A stretch of DNA of 12,164 nucleotides from an uncultured Alphaproteobacteria bacterium (GTDB taxonomy: Bacteria; Pseudomonadota; Alphaproteobacteria; Rickettsiales; Midichloriaceae), in the NCBI GenBank assembly GCA_903860855.1, contig CAIOSF010000153.1:1-12164 (forward strand), in the 5' to 3' direction. Positions 1 through 5,266 of this stretch are shown one piece after another. A model generated the notes under the pieces. It saw only the letters and a program-made list of their open reading frames with translations, had not been told where the DNA came from and ran no database searches. Within the stretch, counting starts at the first letter, position 1. Every line of letters begins with the position of its first letter. Both the position numbers and the translations under genes were made by a program.

Positions 1-159
1 ATATTATCTTAATTATTTCGTAAAAATAATCTTGTTCGGGCAGATTATAGTGTTATACGTTGTACGAAAAATGTCTTTGCCTTACCCTTGCAATCATTTC
101 GCACACTAACATCGCAGCCGTATATAGAGCTGAGTTTGTACTATGAAATTGCGCCCTCA

Positions 160-188
160 AGTATACCAAAGTCATAACGACACGTCAA
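160..188 (-). promoter_or_regulatory. Near-consensus sigma-70 promoter directed leftward out of the window
   Basis: Read on the minus strand, TTGACG (plus 183-188) is followed after exactly 17 nt by TATACT (plus 160-165). Each hexamer matches the sigma-70 consensus at five of six positions and the spacing is optimal. Transcription would start near position 153 and run left, away from fabH. No convincing ORF lies between here and the left edge, so the target is probably a gene or RNA just outside the window. Its place after the fabH stop suggests the next unit has its own promoter rather than depending on read-through. Confidence 0.55.
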
Positions 189-246
189 CATAGAATATAT
201 GCAAGACGGAATGATATCGCCATCACCTATATGTTAGCGCGCATAA

Positions 247-1323
247 TTACCAACGCAATAAAGCGACACCAAATGTCATTCCAGCGCCAGCGGTTACAAG
301 GACAATAAGCTGCCCCTTCTGGACCAAGCCATTCTTCACATAAACATCAAGAGCCAGAGGGATAGATGCAGCTGAAGTATTTGCATGAGTAGCCATAGTA
401 ACCATGAACTTACTCATCGGTAACTTAAGCCTTTCTGAGACGGCCTGTAATATTCTAATATTAGCTTGATGGGGCAGTATCCAAGAAATATCATCAACTG
501 TATAGCCATTTTCTGCGATAATCTTTGAAATGAGGCTGCTCATTTTTTCAATAGCATGCTTAAACACCTTCGCCCCATCCATCATCATCTTGGCGTTTAA
601 GTTCCCAGCAGCAATACCACCTGACGTATATAAAGCATCTTGCAGTTCTGGATAGGAAATAATCTCCATATCCTCTATCCCTGATATTTTCGGCATTTTC
701 CAGCCATTTGCCTCCCCATCCTGTATCTCCTCACCTTGCAAAATCATAGCTCCAGCCCCGTCACCAAATAATACGCATGTTCTCCTATCATTCCAATCTA
801 CGATTCTTGACATAATCTCAGCCCCTATCACAGCAACAGTGTGTGCTTGACCAGATTTGATCATACTATCAGCAATGGTCATAGCATATAAAAAACCAGA
901 ACATACTGCTTGTATATCAAAAGCAGCTGCCTTTGTGGCTCCCACTAAGCGCTGCACCCTTATAGCTGTAGCTGGCATGATCAAGTCTGGAGTCGTTGTG
1001 GCCAAGATAATGCAGTCAATTTCATCAGAGGCTATGACTGATGCATCAATAGAATTTCGCAGAGCAGCAACGGCCAGATCAGAAGTAAGTTGCTCAGACG
1101 AGGCTATGTGGCGGCTGCGGATTCCTGTACGACTAAAGATCCACTCGTCACTGGTATCAAGAGATGTTGCAAGATCGTCATTTGTTACGATTTTATCTGG
1201 TAAGTATGAGCCGCACCCCATAACCCTAGCCACAATCCTACCAGATGACTTTTGCGCGCTATATGATTTTTGCAACGATATTGTATTTAGCTCGTTACCT
1301 TTGATGCCACTCACCTTGATCAA
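247..1323 (-). CDS. fabH: Beta-ketoacyl-ACP synthase III (FabH)
   Basis: This enzyme starts type II fatty-acid synthesis in the cytosol by condensing acetyl-CoA with malonyl-ACP. The thiolase-fold triad is complete: Cys141 in AVCSGF, His285 in LPHQAN and Asn315 in THANTS. The His-Asn spacing of 30 equals that of E. coli FabH. The N-terminal block GSYLPDKIVTNDDL and the DTSDEWIFSRTGIRSRHIA stretch are typical, as is the glycine-rich end TAGAGMTFGVALLRW. The coordinates give 358 residues from a TTG codon, about 30 more than usual. A GTG at 1231-1233 gives 328 residues starting MARVMGCGSYLP, the normal start, and would place the catalytic Cys at 111 (E. coli Cys112). Another GTG lies at 1312-1314. 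The start is therefore uncertain. It lies 141 bp downstream of tsaB on the same strand. plsX, often next to fabH, is not adjacent upstream. The family call is secure. Confidence 0.96.
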   Translation of the reverse strand: MIKVSGIKGNELNTISLQKSYSAQKSSGRIVARVMGCGSYLPDKIVTNDDLATSLDTSDEWIFSRTGIRSRHIASSEQLTSDLAVAALRNSIDASVIASDEIDCIILATTTPDLIMPATAIRVQRLVGATKAAAFDIQAVCSGFLYAMTIADSMIKSGQAHTVAVIGAEIMSRIVDWNDRRTCVLFGDGAGAMILQGEEIQDGEANGWKMPKISGIEDMEIISYPELQDALYTSGGIAAGNLNAKMMMDGAKVFKHAIEKMSSLISKIIAENGYTVDDISWILPHQANIRILQAVSERLKLPMSKFMVTMATHANTSAASIPLALDVYVKNGLVQKGQLIVLVTAGAGMTFGVALLRW

Positions 1324-1429
1324 ACCTGTAAAAAACCTAATTTTACTACGATATAGCCATAGAGTAAATTCCCACCTTATGCAACAACAGTATTACTATG
1401 GGAATTAATATAGAAGCTGATATTATAGT

Positions 1430-1465
1430 AGCTAACACTATTTAACTTATAAAGTTATAGTAGCT
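1430..1465 (-). other. Bulged stem-loop at the tsaB stop codon
   Basis: On the minus strand the sequence directly after tsaB folds as AGCTA, CTA, TAACTT, loop TAT, AAGTTA, AA bulge, TAG, TGT bulge, TAGCT, giving about 14 pairs. The first A is the last base of the tsaB TAA. The fold also creates an 11-bp direct repeat, TTATAGTAGCT, at 1423-1433 and 1455-1465 on the plus strand. No T-run follows, so it is not a classical intrinsic terminator. It may stabilise or punctuate the tsaB-fabH transcript. A TATAAT on the minus strand (1422-1427) follows at once, but I see no convincing -35. Confidence 0.4.
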
Positions 1466-2373
1466 TAAGTTACCGTTTGGCCTATGTCTGGCTGCCTTAT
1501 ATATATCGGCTCAAGTGGCAGTCTCTTGAATGCACCGTGACCAAATTCACTGTGCATTCTTGTAGCGTGAGCATAGCATAAACTTGCAGCAGCATTTGGA
1601 AATACAAGACCGCTAAGACCGATCTCTCCCACCTCTCCACGGCCATAAGAGAAAAAATAAACTTTATATGCTTTTGACTTCGCCTGAAGCTTGTCCATTA
1701 CATGTGTATTCAAATCTACAAGGTCACAGAGCCTCTTATTCCTCTCTTCATCCAGCGCTTCTAATCCATTGCTTCCTAGAAATCTGCTTGTTGATGGCAC
1801 CCCAGCAACCAACCCTAACCCACTTAGATTGACCAGGGTAATTTCATCAATAGCTAATGGTACACATACCATTTCAGCTGACCGTATCTGAGAAAGTTGC
1901 GACAGTACATAGCGTAGAACATATGCCTGACTTTTACCCGCATCTATAGCAACAAAAAATTCTTTATCATTATAACCATCATCTATAACGGTCCTATCTT
2001 CAGATAGCATGGCAGCATGCATTGCCATTGAATCCAGGGTTGAAACTGGCATAATGTCTACTTTAAGACCCATAGACTTCATGGCAATTTCAATACCCTG
2101 GACGGCAGCAAGACCTATACGAATGCCTGTAAAACTACCGGGACCAACGGTAACAACGATCTGATTCAAATCCTGAAACCGAATGGCAAGAGCTGCCAAT
2201 GCATCATTTATCATAGATAGCAAACCCTCGGCTTGCCTATTGGGCGTGAACTCTATTTTTTCATACAATAGTACACTATATGCACTATCAGAGGCAATTA
2301 CATCATTCCGCCCCAGGGCAACAGAGCAAATACCACAACATGTATCTATTGCCAAAGTATAATTTTGTTTCAT
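1465..2373 (-). CDS. tsaB: tRNA t6A biosynthesis protein TsaB
   Basis: TsaB is the inactive ASKHA-fold partner of TsaD. With TsaC and TsaE they make N6-threonylcarbamoyladenosine at position 37 of ANN-decoding tRNAs. Family marks visible here are the N-terminal strand TLAIDTCCGICSVALGR (residues 6-22), the hallmark VTVGPGSFTGIRIGLAA (74-90), the second-lobe strand FVAIDAGKSQAYVLRY (140-155) and the ending PLEPIYIRQPDI (286-297). At 302 residues it is well above the usual 220-235. The excess seems to lie in the second lobe, around residues 199-258, a region I cannot align to known TsaB from memory. The ATG start has only a weak AAAAAG upstream. The acetyltransferase gene rimI, a common partner of tsaB, is not present; fabH follows instead. 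Involvement in t6A synthesis is inferred from the family. Confidence 0.92.
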   Translation of the reverse strand: MKQNYTLAIDTCCGICSVALGRNDVIASDSAYSVLLYEKIEFTPNRQAEGLLSMINDALAALAIRFQDLNQIVVTVGPGSFTGIRIGLAAVQGIEIAMKSMGLKVDIMPVSTLDSMAMHAAMLSEDRTVIDDGYNDKEFFVAIDAGKSQAYVLRYVLSQLSQIRSAEMVCVPLAIDEITLVNLSGLGLVAGVPSTSRFLGSNGLEALDEERNKRLCDLVDLNTHVMDKLQAKSKAYKVYFFSYGRGEVGEIGLSGLVFPNAAASLCYAHATRMHSEFGHGAFKRLPLEPIYIRQPDIGQTVT

Positions 2374-2425
2374 CTTTTTATACCGAGTTTTCGAATTAAA
2401 ATAATGTAATGAGAGAAGAGCGGTG

Positions 2426-2452
2426 CATTGCTACACTATTGTACATGCAATG
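2426..2452. repeat. Inverted repeat upstream of tsaB
   Basis: CATTGC at 2426-2431 is matched by GCAATG at 2447-2452. The nested TAC/GTA could extend the stem with a small bulge. The 9-mer GCATTGCTA at 2425-2433 recurs directly at 2520-2528, linking this hairpin to the GC-richer patch next to it. There is no T-run, so I do not call it a terminator. It lies in the mipZ-tsaB gap and could sit in the tsaB leader. Confidence 0.35.
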
Positions 2453-2480
2453 GGCATCAAGCCAAATACATAGGTATGAG

Positions 2481-2553
2481 CCGATACATCCTGGACTTTG
2501 CCGAGTGCATCGTCACGAAGCATTGCTATGAGCGACAAGCGAGGCGGCAGTAG
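2481..2553. repeat. GC-raised repeat-like patch in the mipZ-tsaB gap
   Basis: In the 199-bp gap between mipZ and tsaB, a stretch of about 67 nt is roughly 55 percent GC by my count while its flanks are AT-rich. Read on the minus strand it contains AAGTCCAGGATG (plus 2487-2498). This differs at one position from AAGTTCAGGATG at 11699-11710. The look recalls the short dispersed palindromic repeats known from Rickettsiales genomes, but I cannot assign it to a named family. It contains no credible ORF or tRNA cloverleaf. Confidence 0.35.
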
Positions 2554-2572
2554 TTAGAAGGGGGAACTGATA

Positions 2573-3427
2573 TTATTCTGATCTCTTTCTATCCTGAAGT
2601 AACTCAGCAACCTCAGGAATTTCAAGAGTCTTCATAAAATTTCTCATTTCCTGCCTTGCCGTTATGACAGATAAAGTAACTTTTATCTGATTCGATGATG
2701 TAATATCATATAATGTTAAGCCGGATAAAAACAATTCCTTAAAGATAACTCTGTCACCAAAACCTGGAGCTGGTCTAAACCCCAGTCTTTTTGATAATTT
2801 TTGTATGGCCGTATCCATGTTACGTTTATTGATTGCATCCAAAGCCGCCAGCCTATTTCTGACAACGACCCAATCTATCATACCTTTGTCACGAGCAGCT
2901 CTTTTCAACTTTTGTTCAAAAAACATAGCGCTATACGCACCAGGGGTCACCATCTCAAGCTTATCAGGACTAATCATTCCTAGCAGATCAACATCAAGAA
3001 AGCTATCATTTAGAGGAGTTACCACAATGTCAGCATATGAATGAGCAACCCGATTTATGTGGGTAGAGCTGCCGGGGGTATCGATAATGATAAAATTATA
3101 ATCACTAAGCTGCTTTAACAAATCAGCAAATGTTCCTTCTTGCTGATCTTCCGAAATACTAACATCGAGTTGCGCATATTCCTGATCCCTTTTTTGTGAT
3201 AAATTATCTACAAATTTGAAATGCTCTGGCATGGGCAAAGAAATGTTACCTCTTTTCGCTGAGATACCGCGATTCTCTATATAGCGAGATAACGATTGCT
3301 GATAGCTGTCAAGATCAATCGAAGCAACCCTAAACCCAAGCTTCAACAAAAACACAGCGACATGCATGGCTGTGGTCGTTTTACCAGAACCACCTTTTTC
3401 ATTTCCAAATACTATTATTCTAGCCAT
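2573..3427 (-). CDS. mipZ: Division-plane positioning ATPase MipZ
   Basis: MipZ is a ParA/MinD-superfamily ATPase that in Caulobacter binds the ParB-parS centromere complex. It forms a polar gradient and blocks FtsZ assembly, so the septum forms at midcell. The deviant Walker A is NEKGGSGKTTT (residues 9-19) with signature Lys11 and Lys16. Other marks are the switch-I-like strand VASIDLD (34-40), the Walker B/switch II strand FIIIDTPGS (112-120), DWVVVRNRLAALDA (185-198) and GFGDRVIFKELFLSGLTLYDI (222-242). The last two blocks separate MipZ from Soj-type ParA. No parB neighbour is present, as is usual for MipZ. The length of 284 is normal. The ATG start has no clear Shine-Dalgarno. It is divergent from the EAL-domain gene and 199 bp upstream of tsaB, so it is probably expressed from its own promoter in the 3428-3769 gap. 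Confidence 0.93.
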   Translation of the reverse strand: MARIIVFGNEKGGSGKTTTAMHVAVFLLKLGFRVASIDLDSYQQSLSRYIENRGISAKRGNISLPMPEHFKFVDNLSQKRDQEYAQLDVSISEDQQEGTFADLLKQLSDYNFIIIDTPGSSTHINRVAHSYADIVVTPLNDSFLDVDLLGMISPDKLEMVTPGAYSAMFFEQKLKRAARDKGMIDWVVVRNRLAALDAINKRNMDTAIQKLSKRLGFRPAPGFGDRVIFKELFLSGLTLYDITSSNQIKVTLSVITARQEMRNFMKTLEIPEVAELLQDRKRSE

Positions 3428-3769
3428 ACTAATCAGTCGTTCCTATATCGCATATAAGCGATTCATGCAAATTAGGTATAAATTAGAAGATATTTACAAA
3501 GATGCAACTCTTCTCTGCTTACAGCCAACAGTTATATCAGTTCTCAATTGCAATTAGATGAGCAAAAGGCTGAGTCAAATTAAATAGTGATTAATGTCTG
3601 ATGCCACCATGGGGTCATTACAACTAATGGTTTATAAAAATTGCTCTTTTTTTAGTTTTTTATGAGTTATTTCGGAGTAATAAATGAACTCAACAGTTTC
3701 ATAATTGACCTTGCATTTTGGCCATTACAACTATAGAATCCTCGTGATTTTCGTTATACTCGCATATAA
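3428..3769. other. Divergent intergenic region with paired repeats and T-runs
   Basis: This 342-bp gap lies between the starts of mipZ and the EAL gene. The 10-mer TCGCATATAA occurs at 3448-3457, 20 bp from the mipZ start and inside the dyad ATCGC-N6-GCGAT (3447-3462). It occurs again at 3760-3769, abutting the EAL ATG. The 11-mer CATTACAACTA occurs at 3616-3626, as part of the hairpin CATTA-CAAC-TAATG, and again at 3723-3733. GAGCAA (3560-3565) can pair with TTGCTC (3641-3646), which is followed by seven T; this could close a structured plus-strand RNA. A TATACT lies just before the EAL start, without a good -35. No convincing gene is visible here. The repeats near both starts could be operator sites, which is inference. 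Confidence 0.4.
3674..3704 (+). other. Possible six-codon leader minicistron before the EAL gene
   Basis: GGAG at 3674-3677 sits six nt before an ATG at 3684. It opens a six-codon frame (MNSTVS) that ends with TAA at 3702-3704, 65 bp before the EAL ATG and in another frame. It is one of the better Shine-Dalgarno and ATG pairs in the window, while the EAL gene itself has none. It could be a leader peptide, a remnant of an older start, or chance. Confidence 0.2.
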
Positions 3770-5080
3770 ATGAGCCATAACTCAACCAATAAGGATAACA
3801 AATCAGTCCAAAACTTTGCCACGATCGATTTTTTAGAGCAGGCTCTCTCAATAAACCTCGCACAGTACAATGAGTTATCCCATATAGGTCTTGAGGACAA
3901 ACTCTCATCTTATAATGAATGCCATGTCTTTATAGTCGTCAGATTAATCAACCTATTGGCGCTAGAAAAAATCTACCCTCTGATCACCGGATCTAACATC
4001 AAAAGCCTGATGGCCTCGGTATCAGAATGTTATAGCAGATCAATGATACTTCAAGTATCATACGATACTTTCCTTATCAAAACATCTAGTGCTAGTTCAG
4101 ACTATTTCTCAGAACAACTTAGGGGTTATTTTTACAATTCATTAAAGAAATTTGCAACAGAATATTCATATCTTGCAATCAGGGCTGGCTATGCCAAAAC
4201 GAATCACCTAATACATCATACTTCAACAATAAAACAAGCTTATATAGCCTTGTATGAAGCTTGCCACAGACGAATTCCCTGCTTTCACTATGAACATATA
4301 AACGAGACTTTTTTTGCTCAAGATAAAGTGGAAGATATAGTTTTATTCAAGGAGCTGGAGCAAATCGTATATGATAGCAAAATTGATCTCATATTTCATC
4401 CAATTGTGAGTGCTACAGATTATAGAGTTCATAGTTATGAAGCCTTGTCGAGAGCTCGACATTATCCAAGCATTAGGTCGTCTCTCAAACTCAATATAGC
4501 AGCAGCGGAGAGACTAGGCTACATATCTCATTTTGACTGGCTGACATTAGGACTTGTAGTAAGAGAACTGTTAATAAATAAAGATATCATCATTAATCTG
4601 AACGTATCACCTATATCTTTGGGTGATATTTCTTGGGTCAACAAGGCGGTCGACATACTGAGCGATCAACCGATAGCAAAGCGTTTGGTTATAGAGATAA
4701 CCGAAACATCATTTCATCATGATTTCAATGAATTAACATCATCAATAAACAAACTGAAAGATATAGGTTGCAGCATAGCAATAGATGATTTTGGTACAGG
4801 ATATGCGTCCCTTGGTTTATTAAAAAAAATACCGGTTGATTTTATCAAAATTGACGGAAGCTATATAACTCAACTAAATCATAACTTGCCGTTTATAGAA
4901 TGTATTATATCTATAGGTGAAGCTATCAAAGCTGAGATAGTAGCAGAGTTTGTTGAAGATCTAGAAACAGCGCAAAAACTTACAGAGCTTGGAGTTCACT
5001 ATCTCCAGGGTAACTATTTTCATCAAGCATTGTCACGATGCGGCGACGAGGCGACTATATTAACAACACCAACGCGTTGA
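3770..5080 (+). CDS. Cyclic-di-GMP phosphodiesterase: degenerate GGDEF plus EAL domain
   Basis: The C-terminal half is an EAL domain, which cleaves c-di-GMP to pGpG with two metal ions. All catalytic positions known from RocR-type enzymes can be found: Glu224 of EAL (YEALSR), Asn278 (NVSP), Glu309 and Glu312 (IEITET), Asp339-Asp340 (IDDFGTGYASL), Lys360 (FIKIDGSY), Glu393 and Glu396 (AEFVE, normally AEGVE) and Gln413 (LQGN). Activity is therefore plausible. Residues about 50-170 have the outline of a GGDEF domain, but the signature loop reads VSYDTF (96-101). It should not synthesise c-di-GMP and may instead bind a nucleotide or act as an allosteric module. I see no signal peptide, membrane helix or PAS domain, so it is cytosolic. 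A TAA directly precedes the ATG, which fixes the 5' limit at 436 residues; no Shine-Dalgarno is seen. It is divergent from mipZ and convergent with recD2. Confidence 0.9.
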   Translation: MSHNSTNKDNKSVQNFATIDFLEQALSINLAQYNELSHIGLEDKLSSYNECHVFIVVRLINLLALEKIYPLITGSNIKSLMASVSECYSRSMILQVSYDTFLIKTSSASSDYFSEQLRGYFYNSLKKFATEYSYLAIRAGYAKTNHLIHHTSTIKQAYIALYEACHRRIPCFHYEHINETFFAQDKVEDIVLFKELEQIVYDSKIDLIFHPIVSATDYRVHSYEALSRARHYPSIRSSLKLNIAAAERLGYISHFDWLTLGLVVRELLINKDIIINLNVSPISLGDISWVNKAVDILSDQPIAKRLVIEITETSFHHDFNELTSSINKLKDIGCSIAIDDFGTGYASLGLLKKIPVDFIKIDGSYITQLNHNLPFIECIISIGEAIKAEIVAEFVEDLETAQKLTELGVHYLQGNYFHQALSRCGDEATILTTPTR

Positions 5081-5084
5081 TAAG

Positions 5085-5158
5085 TACAGCATCAGCTAAG
5101 TAAAAAAATTATCGCAGAATCAAGCTCCACCAAACCATTTGATGATCTGTATGCTGTA
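5085..5158. repeat. Long-loop inverted repeat after the EAL gene
   Basis: TACAGCAT (5085-5092) and ATGCTGTA (5151-5158) form a perfect 8-bp inverted repeat with a 58-nt loop, starting four bases after the EAL stop. No T-run follows, so it is not an evident terminator. The 186-bp gap separates two convergent genes and contains no recognisable gene. It may be coincidental. Confidence 0.2.
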
Positions 5159-5266
5159 ACTGTTTTTCCTCTTGGCACACTGGCTTCCTTTGCAAACTTA
5201 CCCCCTGCCCTTCAAGCTTGGACTGTACTACTAATTCTGGAACTGTATTAAATCTGAAAAAACTAA

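Noticed and set aside
2..109. Plus-strand frame open from the left edge, with a hydrophobic translation, that could be the end of a membrane protein
   Set aside because: Only 35 codons, with AT-rich codons that favour hydrophobic residues by composition; no recognisable motif; a stronger minus-strand promoter occupies the same gap.
857..1408. 183-codon plus-strand frame opposite fabH
   Set aside because: It lies antisense to a fabH gene with a complete catalytic triad, and its product has no family likeness.
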